Positions 35,434-45,065 are shown, numbered from the stretch's first letter. The stretch is 64,000 bases of DNA from Alteribacter populi (GCF_002352765.1 NZ_KZ293963.1:1262368-1326367); one strand, 5' to 3'. Notes: a model not told the origin generated them from the letters alone. Numbers and translations: made by a program.

Positions 35434-36168
35434 TCACCCCTTCTTGACTACTTCTTGGCTATTTAATACTTGTGCAATATGCATCATTTTAATCGGCTTC
35501 CCATTTCGCTCAATTCGACCACCAATGTTCATCAAACAACCACAATCCGCTCCGATCAATACTTCTGCTTTCGTTTCTTCAATATGCCTTACTTTTTCAT
35601 CAACCATTTGTTCAGAGATCGGTGCCATTTTAACTGCAAACGTTCCTCCAAACCCACAACAGGCCTCGCAGTTCGGCAATGTCTCAAGATTTAATCCGTC
35701 TACTTTTCCTAATAGTTTAAAAGGAGCTTCTGTTTCTTTAAGTAATCGACTCATGTGACAAGACGTATGATACGTTGCATTGGTGTTTAAGGTGGCATCG
35801 ACTTTCTCTACTTTTAAAACATGAACGAGAAACTGCGTAAACTCATAGGTTTTATTCATAAGTTCTTCGGCACGCTTTTCCCACTCCGGCTCTTCATTTA
35901 AAAGGTTGGGATATTCATGAATCATTGCTGCACAAGACCCTGATGGCATCACCACGTAATCAGAATGCTCAAAAGTCTCAATCATATGCTTTGCTACTTT
36001 TTTTGTATCCTTGTGATAGCCACTATTAAACGCTGGCTGACCACAACATGTTTGTTTCTCTGGAAAGTCTACCTCACACCCTAATCTCTCTAGTACTTCA
36101 ACCGTATCCTTGCCGACTCCTGGATAAAATACATCTGCTAGACATGTTATAAATAATGAAACCTTCAC
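35434..36168 (-). CDS. lutA: LutA, CCG-domain lactate utilisation protein
   Basis: A 244-residue protein with two cysteine-rich CCG domains (TCCGQPAFNSG and NCEACCGFGGTF), likely an electron-transfer iron-sulfur subunit. It begins KVSLFITCLADVFYPGVGKD. The best start is GTG 36168, nine bases after AGGAGG; an earlier in-frame GTG at 36177 touches the RBS. The RBS overlaps the lctP stop, so the two genes are coupled. Confidence 0.93.
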   Translation of the reverse strand: MKVSLFITCLADVFYPGVGKDTVEVLERLGCEVDFPEKQTCCGQPAFNSGYHKDTKKVAKHMIETFEHSDYVVMPSGSCAAMIHEYPNLLNEEPEWEKRAEELMNKTYEFTQFLVHVLKVEKVDATLNTNATYHTSCHMSRLLKETEAPFKLLGKVDGLNLETLPNCEACCGFGGTFAVKMAPISEQMVDEKVRHIEETKAEVLIGADCGCLMNIGGRIERNGKPIKMMHIAQVLNSQEVVKKG

Positions 36169-36173
36169 CTCAA

Positions 36174-37961
36174 TCACCCTCCTACTTCCTCTTCTTTCTG
36201 TCTCTCCATTGTTGTTTCCTCTTTACGAATTCCTTTTACAATGATTGATATGATGATGACTAGCACTACTGCCGCCATCAAGGTTCCGATATTCAACCCG
36301 ATTCCGTTAATCGCGATATATCCTATGGCTCCTGCAAAAAAGACATAATAAAACGTGGGAATTAACATCTTTCTAATTAGCGTCCCTTCTCGACCAACAA
36401 GACCTGCTGTAGCAGAAGCTGCAACTACATTATGAACACAGATCATATTTCCCGCTGCTCCACCGACCGCTTGTAAGGCTACAATTGTTGCTGGGTTGAT
36501 TCCCACATTTTCAGCCGTACCAAATTGGAACATGGAGAACATCATGTTACTAATCGTGTTACTTCCTGCAACAAAGGCGCCTAGAGCACCAACCGATGAG
36601 GCAACTACTGGCCAGTTTTCTCCCATAATGGCTGACATCCCCTCAGCGAGAACTAATGGCATACTCGTATACCCGGTCTCATTTACACCTGAGTTAATAA
36701 ACACCTGTACCATTGGCACTGCAAATAATAAAGCCGGGGCAGCTCTGATAATCATACTTGTAGTATTTTTCGCGGCCTGACCGTAATTGGTCACATTCAT
36801 TTTGTATAAGAAATACCCTAAGATCGACATCAGCACCATAATGAAGCCTGGTAAAAAAAGTGGTGTGCTTGTAATCGAGATCGAGGTACCAAACACTTCT
36901 TCAACGGTAATATGCGCCTTTTGCAACCAATCGCCAAACGGAAGAGAATTTAATCGAGTAATGACGAGTAAAACGGCCATTATGATGTACGGAAACCACG
37001 CTTTAAATGGATGAATCACCGAATGTGTTAACTGGTTAGCTGATAATGTACCTGTCCACTCTGGGTCCCATTTTGATGAATGTTCAAAATCCCACGTGCG
37101 CTTAGGCATAAATAACCCTTTTTTTGCAGCAGGTACAACAATGGCAAGGCCTATTAACCCGCCAAATAAAGAAGGGAACTCTGGTCCAAGAATGTTAGCA
37201 ACAAGAGCAAACGGAATCGTAAAGGCAAGACCGGCAAATAAAGCAAACTTCCACACTTCACACCCCGCCTTAATCGACTTCTCTTTTCCAAAGAAATACG
37301 TTAGCATCGTAACCATAATGAGCGGGATGAAAAGCCCGATAATTCCATGAAAAATCGCCACCTGGCCCCCGATCATGTTAATATACGACTCAAAGCTTAA
37401 GCCCAGTGAGGTTGCTGCATCTGTTACATTTGTCGAGCCCGTTAATCCTGACTGAACGCCAATTAATATAGGTGTCCCCACAGCCCCGTACGATACTGGT
37501 GTCGACTGGATAATTAATGCCACCATAACCGCTGCCATTGCCGGAAAACCAATCGCCACTAGTAGCGGAGCCAAAACCGCTGCTGGCGTTCCCCAACCAG
37601 AGGCCCCTTCAATAAACGAACCAAACAACCAACAAATGATAATCGCTTGGACACGTCGATCAGGTGAAATATCAATGAACCCTTGGCGTATCGTTTGAAT
37701 CGCACCACTTTCTTTTAACGTATTCAGCATAAGCACCGCACCAAATACGATGAACAACACTTCAAGAGCCGTTACGACACCTTTCGTACTCGCGGCAGCC
37801 ACATGATTTAATGGCACTTCCCAAATGAATAATGCCAATATAACCGTCACAATAAACGCAATCGGCATCGCTCGTTTAGCTGGCCATCTAAAAATGACTA
37901 AAAATAATAGGACTGTAAAAATCGGAATGAGTGCAAAAACAGACAGCCACCCTAATCCCAT
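36174..37961 (-). CDS. lctP: L-lactate permease
   Basis: A 595-residue, ~14-helix lactate permease (LctP/LldP family). Typical motifs are GSFIEGASGWGTPAAVLAPL, PVSYGAVGTPILIG and GAFVAGSNTISNMMFSMFQ. Its RBS GGGAGGGAACAGT precedes ATG. It is first in the minus-strand operon lctP-lutA-lutB-lutC: uptake followed by oxidation. A LutR-type operator lies 40 bp upstream of its start. Confidence 0.95.
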   Translation of the reverse strand: MGLGWLSVFALIPIFTVLLFLVIFRWPAKRAMPIAFIVTVILALFIWEVPLNHVAAASTKGVVTALEVLFIVFGAVLMLNTLKESGAIQTIRQGFIDISPDRRVQAIIICWLFGSFIEGASGWGTPAAVLAPLLVAIGFPAMAAVMVALIIQSTPVSYGAVGTPILIGVQSGLTGSTNVTDAATSLGLSFESYINMIGGQVAIFHGIIGLFIPLIMVTMLTYFFGKEKSIKAGCEVWKFALFAGLAFTIPFALVANILGPEFPSLFGGLIGLAIVVPAAKKGLFMPKRTWDFEHSSKWDPEWTGTLSANQLTHSVIHPFKAWFPYIIMAVLLVITRLNSLPFGDWLQKAHITVEEVFGTSISITSTPLFLPGFIMVLMSILGYFLYKMNVTNYGQAAKNTTSMIIRAAPALLFAVPMVQVFINSGVNETGYTSMPLVLAEGMSAIMGENWPVVASSVGALGAFVAGSNTISNMMFSMFQFGTAENVGINPATIVALQAVGGAAGNMICVHNVVAASATAGLVGREGTLIRKMLIPTFYYVFFAGAIGYIAINGIGLNIGTLMAAVVLVIIISIIVKGIRKEETTMERQKEEEVGG

Positions 37962-38000
37962 ACTGTTCCCTCCCCTTTATACCATATCATGATCATACGG

Positions 38001-38011
38001 TCATCAGATGA
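38001..38011 (-). promoter_or_regulatory. Candidate LutR operator
   Basis: TCATCAGATGA, a perfect TCATC-N-GATGA palindrome (inside GGTCATCAGATGACC), the form I recall for LutR in B. subtilis. It lies 40 bp upstream of lctP. Confidence 0.6.
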
Positions 38012-38072
38012 CCTTATGTAAGTGCTTTCAATTCTAGCTGAAGTTATTAGAATTTTCAAGAGATATTTTCGC

Positions 38073-38099
38073 GGGACAGGGGGACAGGTCCGTCGTCCC
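38073..38099. repeat. REP palindrome R1
   Basis: GGGACAGGGGGACAGG...CGTCGTCCC, with a further partial element CCTGTCCCACCC at 38137-38150. Located downstream of the RAYT gene. The rest of 38101-38573 shows no gene. Confidence 0.7.
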
Positions 38100-38573
38100 G
38101 GAAACAACGCGAGGAACAAATGTATGACTTGAAACCCTGTCCCACCCTTACATTAACAGGGGTATACTGGCACTCTTTTATCTTATTCATTCAGTTTAAT
38201 CAGAAATAGATAAAGGGAGTATTGACCAGAAAGGAGACTGAAAAGCGATCTATACAGGAAGAGGTTTTACATAAGGCTGTTCCCTCGCCATCAATCGAAG
38301 CTGCTTTAATTTCTCTGTTTTAAAAGCCGGTCATCTCTCTTTCATTTCATACAACTTTTTACCATATATACTCCTGATCTAAAGCCTTCCGCCCTTTCAG
38401 ACCGATACTGGTAATTTTCGAAGACAAATGGAAAGCTTCTTTTTTATTGGGATAAACAATAACGAATTTTTTCGATAAGATGCAAAAAACGAGGATTTTT
38501 CAAAAGATATATAAACGAGGATATTTTAATATTACGGCAAAAACGCCGCTCGCATTCAAGCTCATGCCACATA

Positions 38574-39335
38574 TCACTTAATTCGATCAATAACACTTTT
38601 CGAGATTCCGGTAACCCGTGCAATTTGACGGATGGATACCCCCTTCAGTTTTTTCAGCTTGCTCAAAACAGCATTTCGGTTTATCCTCTCCATCTGCTGG
38701 AGCATACTGTTGCTTATGACTCCTACCGTACGAAGATATTCCCTGACCTGGTCATCGGAAAGCCTTGTTTTCTCGTTTATATCCAAACATTGCTCATCAT
38801 TTTCTTCCTGCATATAAATGATAAACCGACTCAAGGCCATTTTTCTATCCCGAGAAAATAAATTTAAACCCCTGTCTATATCAGTAATATCCGCTTTCCG
38901 CACGTACTCATGAATACTTGTCCACCTGCTATCCCAAACCCTCCTTACCAAACCCGCCTTGAGAGGGTTCTGGTGAATATATCTCAGAACCGTTATGAAA
39001 TATTTCTCACTCTCCACGTTCTCACTGTTAAACCGCTCCTGAAACAAATGGCCGCATCGGTCATACTTCATGTTGTACCAATACACATAACTAGAGCTTA
39101 ATCTCTTCATAAAATCCGAGATGCTCTCCTTTGTTTCCTTCACCAACAAGTGTACATGGTTATCCATTAAACAGTAGCCATAAAGGTCCATGCAGCTTTT
39201 CTTCTTGTATATTGCAAGTGTCTGTAAAAACTTTATCTTATCCTCATCATCTTCAAAAATAGTCTGGCGGTTAATACCGCGAAACACGATATGATAGACT
39301 CCGGTGCTGCTTTTCTTTCTTGCTTTTCTGGGCAA
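38574..39335 (-). CDS. REP-associated tyrosine transposase (RAYT, Y1_Tnp)
   Basis: Single-strand transposase of 253 residues from the IS200/IS605-related RAYT group. It shows VYHIVFRGINRQTIFEDDED, the HUH motif in LMDNHVHLLVKE, the nucleophile Tyr region RLSSSYVYWYNMKY, and FRYIHQNPLKAGLV-type motifs (here VLRYIHQNPLKAGLV). The C-terminus adds an HTH (SIRQIARVTGISKSVIDRI). The start is TTG after GAGGTGATGG. REP palindromes lie on both sides (38073 and 39576) and three more occur within 4 kb, as expected of a RAYT that maintains or moves REP elements. Apparently intact. Confidence 0.9.
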   Translation of the reverse strand: MPRKARKKSSTGVYHIVFRGINRQTIFEDDEDKIKFLQTLAIYKKKSCMDLYGYCLMDNHVHLLVKETKESISDFMKRLSSSYVYWYNMKYDRCGHLFQERFNSENVESEKYFITVLRYIHQNPLKAGLVRRVWDSRWTSIHEYVRKADITDIDRGLNLFSRDRKMALSRFIIYMQEENDEQCLDINEKTRLSDDQVREYLRTVGVISNSMLQQMERINRNAVLSKLKKLKGVSIRQIARVTGISKSVIDRIK

Positions 39336-39575
39336 ATAACCATCACCTCTAACAATTTCTTTGCATAATAATACGGAAAATTAAGAAAAAATGGTGGGAA
39401 GTATAAGAAGGGAACATCAAGCAAATGAAACGAAGGTTTTTTTAAAAAGAAAAGGTCATGGAGACTAATAGGGGAACAAAAAAGCAGGAAGGTTCAATAA
39501 AAAACTGTATCACTCCTAAAAAATATATTCCACATAACTCCGAAGAATCCTTCAAGAAAATGAAAACTCAAAAGA

Positions 39576-39602
39576 GGGACAGGGTACCTGTCCCTCTGTC
39601 CC
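39576..39602. repeat. REP palindrome R2
   Basis: GGGACAGGGTACCTGTCCC plus TCTGTCCC, a very strong hairpin upstream of the RAYT gene and just downstream of the MATE gene stop. The preceding ~130 bp is homologous to the flanks of R4 and R5. Confidence 0.85.
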
Positions 39603-39619
39603 ACCTTTTTCCCCCTCCC

Positions 39620-40975
39620 TCAAAGCTGTAATTCTGCTCGGCGTTGGACAATTTGGAGTCGCACAAAAAAGCCAATTGCTGCACATGTCAGCCCTAATGT
39701 AATTCCAATCCAAAGACCGAACGGCCCCAACCATGTAAAGGCAGCGAGGCAATAGCCTGTAGGGATACCAATTAACCAATAGGAAGTAAACGCTGTAATA
39801 AACGGGACTTTCACATCTTTATAGCCTCTTAGTACACCTTGCAAACCCGATTGTGCCGCATCGGATAGTTGATAAACAATCGCAATGATAATGAATTGCC
39901 CTGCCATCAAAACGACTTCCCTATCATCTGTATAAAGGTAGGCAATCTGCTCTCTGAAAAAGTAAAGAAAAATGGCTCCAACTGCTAAAATGCCGATACC
40001 ACCAAACACGCCAAGACGGCCGTATTGCTTGGCGGCCTGTATTTTTCCACCTCCTACGGAAAACCCTACGACGATTGTTAACGCCATCGAGATGCTTAAT
40101 GGGATCATAAAGATTAACGTTGTAAAGCTTAGAGCAACTTGGTGTGCTGCAATCGTAATCGTCGTAAACATCATCCCCATAAGTAGTGTTACGACTGAAA
40201 AAATACTCGACTCAAAGAATATCGAAAGGCCAATTGGAACGCCGATCGAAAGCTGCTCCTTCCATGTTTTCCATGATGGCTTTACCCACTTTACAAAAAT
40301 TTGGTAATGTTTCAGTGTCGATACCCTAAAGGTCATATAAATGCTAAATAAGAGGATAATCCAATACGTCGCTGCGGTTGCATAACCAGCGCCAATTCCT
40401 CCTAGCGCGGGCAATCCAAAGTTGCCGAAAATAAAGCCGTAGTTCAGTAAAACATTAAACGGAACGGCTAGTACAGTAATAATCATCGTTATTCGCGTGA
40501 ATCCCTGTCCATCAAAGAAATTCCTTAACACACTTGCCAAAAACAAAGGAATGATTCCTAATGATAGGCCAATCAAATAATGAAAGGAAATATGATTCAC
40601 TGCCTCTGTTAAATTCATAAACGAGAGAATGGGCTCGAGTAAAAATACGCCACTTATCACAACAGTAAAAGCGAGGGCCATTGCTAAATACAGAGATTGG
40701 GTAACAGCTTCAGAAATTTTATCCCTCCGTCCACTGCCTATCAACTGAGCAACAATGGTTGTCACCGCTAACAGTATGCCGTTGATCCCAGTAAAGACCG
40801 GCATCCATAGACTCGAACCGATGGCAACACCTGCTAAATCGTTCGTCCCCACTCTCCCGGACATCAAAGTATCGACCAAGTTCATAGCGAACAAACTTAC
40901 TTGAGTGACCATGATTGGCCATAAAATCTTTAAAAATAAACTCATTTTCTCTTTGCGACTTTCTACATGTTTCAT
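39620..40975 (-). CDS. MATE-family efflux transporter
   Basis: Twelve-helix MATE exporter of 451 residues (NorM/DinF-like group), with paired repeats. Key motifs are VTQVSLFAMNLVDTLMSGRVG in helix 1, PVFTGINGILLAVTTIVAQLIG, and PLSISMALTIVVGFSVGGGK in the second half. Usually Na+ or H+ coupled drug or metabolite export; substrate unknown. ATG 40975 is eight bases after AGGTG; the GTG at 40984 overlaps that RBS. The remnant PLP-dependent regulator lies divergently upstream and may once have controlled it (inference). Confidence 0.92.
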   Translation of the reverse strand: MKHVESRKEKMSLFLKILWPIMVTQVSLFAMNLVDTLMSGRVGTNDLAGVAIGSSLWMPVFTGINGILLAVTTIVAQLIGSGRRDKISEAVTQSLYLAMALAFTVVISGVFLLEPILSFMNLTEAVNHISFHYLIGLSLGIIPLFLASVLRNFFDGQGFTRITMIITVLAVPFNVLLNYGFIFGNFGLPALGGIGAGYATAATYWIILLFSIYMTFRVSTLKHYQIFVKWVKPSWKTWKEQLSIGVPIGLSIFFESSIFSVVTLLMGMMFTTITIAAHQVALSFTTLIFMIPLSISMALTIVVGFSVGGGKIQAAKQYGRLGVFGGIGILAVGAIFLYFFREQIAYLYTDDREVVLMAGQFIIIAIVYQLSDAAQSGLQGVLRGYKDVKVPFITAFTSYWLIGIPTGYCLAAFTWLGPFGLWIGITLGLTCAAIGFFVRLQIVQRRAELQL

Positions 40976-41109
40976 TATTTTCACCTAAATTTTATATTAT
41001 TGTTCACTAACCCGGAAGCCTTTAATATAGCGAAACCATCGAATGATAACAACATCACCTAGTAATCTTACAATATTTTCGTCAAAGTGTCCCCATGTTT
41101 GCTTTAGGT

Positions 41110-41136
41110 GGGACGGGGGGACAGGTACACCGTCCC
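41110..41136. repeat. REP palindrome R3
   Basis: GGGACGGGGGGACAGG...ACCGTCCC, same type as R1, upstream of the MATE gene. Intergenic space 40976-41490 otherwise holds repeat-derived DNA only. Confidence 0.7.
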
Positions 41137-41293
41137 AGCAATAACGTTGTAACGTAGCACATTGCTCCGGCAAAAATGAGTATGTTTTGTTCAAATTAGA
41201 CCGTGAAAATATCAATCCTTAGCACGCTAATTATACAGTTATACATCTGACTTAATTTGAAAATCACAACCTGAATTATCGTGGAAATTTACA

Positions 41294-41487
41294 TTCTAAC
41301 AATTTCTTTGCATAAAAATACCAAGATTCAGGAAAAGGGCGGAACGTTGAAGAGGGAAACTTAAACAAGGGACGTATAAATTTAAAGAAAAAATATCATC
41401 GAGACTTTTTAATCGGAGGGACAAAAAGACAGGAATGTTCCATAAAAACTGCGGAAAAGAGGGACGAGGTACCTGTCCCTCTGTCCC
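41294..41487. repeat. RAYT-end copy with REP palindrome R4
   Basis: Begins CTAACAATTTCTTTGCATAA, as does the DNA just upstream of the RAYT gene (39344-39375), and ends with GGGACGAGGTACCTGTCCC plus TCTGTCCC (41461-41487). It is therefore a partial, non-coding copy of the RAYT 5' flank. It directly abuts the truncated regulator pseudogene. Confidence 0.7.
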
Positions 41488-42687
41488 ATGGAATCCAGTG
41501 TCGCGGATACTTCCATATTGCAAAGATGTTTCTTTTCGCTACGTATGTGAAGTTGAACAATTTGAATTTGATACGAAAAAAAGCATTCAGTGTGTTAATG
41601 AACTGAAATACCGCGATCATAACTTCACTTTCGATTTTACGATTACGGGAGTCGATGCTCGTTCGTTTCCATTTGAGACCTTTAGGAAATTAACGAGTGA
41701 AGTACTTCGAATTGAAAACCAACAAGTACTCATGCTCGGACACCCACAAGGTGAATATGAATTTCGAAAAACAATAACAAACTATTTATATGAATCTCGT
41801 GGTGTGCAATGCTCTCCTAGTCAAATCATTCTCGGGTCGGGGACACAATCTTTGACCAAGCTATTATTCCAATTGTTAAGTGGTAATATATTTGCTGTGG
41901 AAAACCCCGGCTACCACCAAAAGCTTGTTTCATTTGAAAAAGAGATAGATGAAGTAAAAAGGATTCCTCTTGATCGCGATGGCATCATTATTCAGGAGTT
42001 AGAAGAAAGTGATTCGAATGTCGTGTTTGTCTCCCCGTCTCATCAATTTCCGTGCGGGATGATTATGCCAATTTCTAGACGAATGCAATTATTAAAGTGG
42101 GCGGCGAAGAAGGAAGGTAAGAAGACGACTACGATAGTGAGTTTCGTTATTCAGGAAAGCCGATTCCAGCACTTCAAGGGCTAGATACGAACGAAAAGGT
42201 TATCTATATGAGTACATTTTCAAAAGCTTTGCTTCCATCGTTACGCATAAGCTACATGGTTCTTCCAAAACAACTCATTAAAGCTTTTCAAAAAGATTAT
42301 TTCTTTTATACCCAGAGCGTTTCACGTTTCGATCAAGATATTGTCAGGAAATTTATCCAGGAAGGGTATTGGGAGAAGCATATCAATAAAATGAGAGTTG
42401 TGTATAAAAAGAAGCGAGATGTCCTCGTTTCGGCCATGACATCACACTTTCCTAAATCTGTCGAAATCATTGGCCAAGATTCAGGCTTACATTTATTAAT
42501 ACGGATCCATAATGGTATGTCAGAACAGGAACTTATTCAGGAGGCAGCAGCATATAGTGTAAAAGTCTATGCCATTTCCGAATATGGAAAAACCGACAAC
42601 AAAACGGTATTACTCGGCTTTGCTAGCTTATCTGAAGATGAAATTCAAAATGCTGTACGATTATTAGCAAAGGCATGGTTTCAATGA
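41488..42687 (+). pseudogene. MocR/PdxR-type regulator, truncated and frameshifted
   Basis: The aminotransferase-like domain of a MocR (GntR + PLP-dependent class I aminotransferase) regulator. Visible are LGHPQGEYEFRKTITNYLYE, ILGSGTQSLTKLL, ENPGYHQ and VFVSPSHQFPCGMIMPISRR. After about 42118 the frame shifts: EDDYDSEFRYSGKPIPALQG runs in another frame, then STFSKALLPSLRISYMVLPK resumes with the PLP lysine to a stop at 42687. Comparison with relatives suggests a small deletion at the expected KYIIEDDYDSE site. The N-terminal winged helix is missing, replaced by the REP/RAYT-end copy. Not expected to function. Confidence 0.8.
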
Positions 42688-42745
42688 AGAAAGTCAATTA
42701 GATTGAATAAAATGTTGTGGGTGACAGCTCCCTTCTATGTTAATA

Positions 42746-42780
42746 TGCCCCTAACCCTTTTTATAAAAGGTTAGGGGCTC
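42746..42780 (+). terminator. Terminator-like hairpin
   Basis: GCCCCTAACC / GGTTAGGGGC stem around TTTTTATAAA, downstream of the regulator pseudogene; only a short T-rich tail. Confidence 0.55.
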
Positions 42781-42885
42781 TAAGTCATTTGTTCAAAGTA
42801 AGTATATTCACTTTTATTGATAAGCATATATTATTTTCTTGTAAGCTCGATTTTTTTGTCTTTTTTACACTGACTCCATCTTCTA

Positions 42886-42975
42886 TATGAAGATCTGTCC
42901 TACAAGGTCAATTTCACGGCCTGGTCCGATGATGACTTCCTTTCCTCTGACTATATTTGCTGCGTGTGTGTTCTA
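42886..42975 (-). pseudogene. Short remnant resembling a bactofilin-like (YhbE/F) gene
   Basis: Minus-strand frame NIVRGKEVIIGPGREIDLVG then QIFI and stop. This matches the VRGK.VIIGPGC.ID.VEY motif I associate with polymer-forming (bactofilin-like) Bacillus proteins. Only ~25 codons survive. Remaining sequence 42780-43230 shows no gene. Confidence 0.3.
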
Positions 42976-43229
42976 AATAAACCTTCAATGGTGTGGGACT
43001 CCAACTAATTGTGACTTTTGAAAACATTAGGTAATTGGAAAATAATGTGGAATTGCTCTATTTGCTCTTTGTCAGCTAGCACACCTGTTAGTGAAAAATA
43101 AGTTCTATGTTTTTTAACGGAGAAAAAAAACTCCCCCTACCATACAGCAAGGTTCCCAAAAAACTAGTCTCCAAAACGTCGAATAAGAATCTAAGCCAAA
43201 TCCTAAAATATTTAACGTACTTAAAGATC

Positions 43230-43392
43230 ACCGGGAATTTTTTTAATCGGAGGGACAAAAAGACAGGAGTGTTCCATAAAAACTGTATTACACCTAATAT
43301 TTCACATAACTACGAAGAATCCTTCAATAATATGAAATGGAAAAGTGGGACGAGGTACCTGTCCCTCTGTCCCATTCCTGTCCCTCTGTCCC
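43230..43392. repeat. RAYT-flank copy with tandem REP R5
   Basis: Homologous to the 130 bp before R2 (shared CATAACT-CGAAGAATCCTTCA segment) and to R4 (TTTAATCGGAGGGACAAAAA). Ends in GGGACGAGGTACCTGTCCC, TCTGTCCC and a duplicated CCTGTCCCTCTGTCCC (43347-43392), immediately beside the stop codon of the hydrolase gene. Confidence 0.75.
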
Positions 43393-43394
43393 AT

Positions 43395-44132
43395 TTATTG
43401 TGTTTTCGCAAGCCAATTTTGTAGTTCATTTAAATATTGTACTGGTTTTTCAAGCATCCCCATATGTGAGGTATCTGTTTTTACCTTTGTCACTTGAGGT
43501 GAAGAGGATACAAACGCCTTTTCCATCATGTCTTTTTTTCCTTCTATGAATAATAGAGGGATTTGTGTGTGATTGATTGTGTTCACTTGATCAGGCCGTT
43601 CCTTCATAGCAAAGGTAGCGGCAATCGCTCCTTCAACTGTTGTTTGGTCTGCATGATTATAGGCTTCTTCTAGATTTTTAGGATCATAATCAAAGCCAAA
43701 ATAAAGCGGGATACGCTTTTGCACCAACGCAGCTAACCCTTCTGATTTAATGGTTTCAACATGTTGATCTCGTTGTTGCCTTTCTTTTGGAGTATCAGCT
43801 CTAGGTGAAGAATAAACAAATGCAGCCCGTTTAACATACTTTGGGTATTTTTCTAAAGCGGCCATTGTAATATAACCTCCCATAGAATGACCAACCCAAG
43901 TACCGCTCTTAACATTTAAAGATGCGAGCAGTTCAATGATTTTCTCTGCAAAGTCATATACCGTTTTTTCACCTGTAAACGATGATTTCCCATGCCCTGG
44001 CAAATCAACAGCGATCACATCGTAGTGCTTTGTTAATTTTGAGATCACTTTATCATAAACACGGTTTGTGCTTAAAAATCCATGGATTAAAACAAGAGAT
44101 TCGCCAGTGCCCTTACGATAGTAGTGCAGCAA
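43395..44132 (-). CDS. Alpha/beta-hydrolase
   Basis: A 245-residue alpha/beta-hydrolase with oxyanion motif LVLIHGFLSTNRVY, IAVDLPGHGKS, nucleophile elbow WVGHSMGGY (Ser near residue 90), an acid in LLFIEGKKDMMEK and the catalytic His in TDTSHMGMLEKP. Substrate unknown (esterase or peptidase-like). The start is TTG 44132, six bases after AGGTGATT. The tandem REP R5 forms its 3' flank and may stabilise or terminate its transcript. Confidence 0.85.
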   Translation of the reverse strand: MLHYYRKGTGESLVLIHGFLSTNRVYDKVISKLTKHYDVIAVDLPGHGKSSFTGEKTVYDFAEKIIELLASLNVKSGTWVGHSMGGYITMAALEKYPKYVKRAAFVYSSPRADTPKERQQRDQHVETIKSEGLAALVQKRIPLYFGFDYDPKNLEEAYNHADQTTVEGAIAATFAMKERPDQVNTINHTQIPLLFIEGKKDMMEKAFVSSSPQVTKVKTDTSHMGMLEKPVQYLNELQNWLAKTQ

Positions 44133-44445
44133 AAGAAATCACCTTTCTTTACTAAAGGCTGTTTTGGTAATGTTTGTTGCGCGTTATTTGTCGAATCGTC
44201 GATATCCGAGCTATTTGGCGCTAATATTTTACTCAAATCAATACTTTGTTTGTTTTTTTTGGCGTGATCTTCAACTTGAGTAGTTGAAAGGCTAGTACGC
44301 TAAAAATATGTCTAAGTACATTGTTCACATTATTTACGTGAGATATCCGGTTACACTTGCATTTCCAATAGTTCGCTTTTACATGTCATGATAATTTTCA
44401 TCATCAAGGCTACACTAAGCGAAAATGAAGTATGGAGGTATTGAA
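44133..44445. other. Divergent intergenic region with repeat-derived DNA
   Basis: GGCTGTTTTGGTAATGTTTG at its left end resembles a degenerate repeat also seen at 56010-56035. The TTGAGTAGTTGAAAG...ACGCTAAAAA segment (44274-44310) resembles 12474-12515. No gene seen. Confidence 0.35.
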
Positions 44446-44745
44446 GTGAGTCGCAAAAAAGAAAACTATACTGACTTTTCCAATGTCGAAACATATAAAA
44501 ACTTTTTGACAGCAGAAGAATATCCAGAAGGTCCGTATGGCTCTCCACGAGGAAAAACTGACACAGTCGAAAATAAAAGTTCACCCTGGGAGCCTGGCCA
44601 GCAATATTATAGTAATTTAACTTATGAAAACCGAAACTTGCACCAAAACCTTCCGAGGAAGTTCCCAGGCGCTCACCAAACACATGATGACAAAGATAAA
44701 GATACGGAAGATCCATACAAAAATGCTCCGACTAGACCATCTTAG
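44446..44745 (+). CDS. Small conserved cytosolic protein
   Basis: A 99-residue hydrophilic protein (SRKKENYTDFSNVETYKNFL, TAEEYPEGPYGSPRG, GAHQTHDDKDKD) of a family common in Bacillaceae and generally annotated only as cytosolic protein; the conserved P-E-G-P-Y-G and H-x-T-H-D-D motifs are present. No known function. The start is GTG 44446, seven bases after GGAGG; the in-frame ATG at 44425 precedes that RBS. Terminator at 44853. Confidence 0.75.
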   Translation: MSRKKENYTDFSNVETYKNFLTAEEYPEGPYGSPRGKTDTVENKSSPWEPGQQYYSNLTYENRNLHQNLPRKFPGAHQTHDDKDKDTEDPYKNAPTRPS

Positions 44746-44852
44746 ACAAATGGGATTTGACTGGCGTTTTTAGAACGGTAAAAATAAGGATCTCGATCAA
44801 TAAATAGCCCATAAAATATTCAAAACTTTTATAAATCCATTACTCTGTCTTT

Positions 44853-44881
44853 AACCTCTTGCATGGCAAGGGGTTTTTTAT
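44853..44881 (+). terminator. Terminator
   Basis: AACCTCTTGC-ATG-GCAAGGGGTT hairpin followed by TTTTAT. Confidence 0.75.
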
Positions 44882-45036
44882 CATTTTCTCTTGCACAATC
44901 TTTAATAGAATTTGTCGAAAAATCTAAATACCCTTAAATCCATTTAATTTTCAGAGTTATATAAAAGATCTGTCTACTCATTGAAGCTAAGCTACATCAA
45001 CTGGAATATATAGCCGTATTTAGGCTTTAACCACGT

Positions 45037-45065
45037 TTGATAAAAGAGAACACAATTACTATGCT
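45037..45065 (+). promoter_or_regulatory. Candidate ectABC promoter
   Basis: TTGATA, 17-nt spacer, TATGCT, about 90 bp before ectA. Sigma-A-like; unverified. Confidence 0.4.

Noticed and set aside
38073..43392. REP palindromes considered as CRISPR repeats
   Set aside because: Irregular spacing of 0.3-2 kb and no spacer structure; association with a RAYT gene explains them better.
43107..43424. 105-residue plus-strand frame
   Set aside because: Made of repeat DNA (RAYT-flank copy and REP) and antisense overlap with the hydrolase gene; no RBS.
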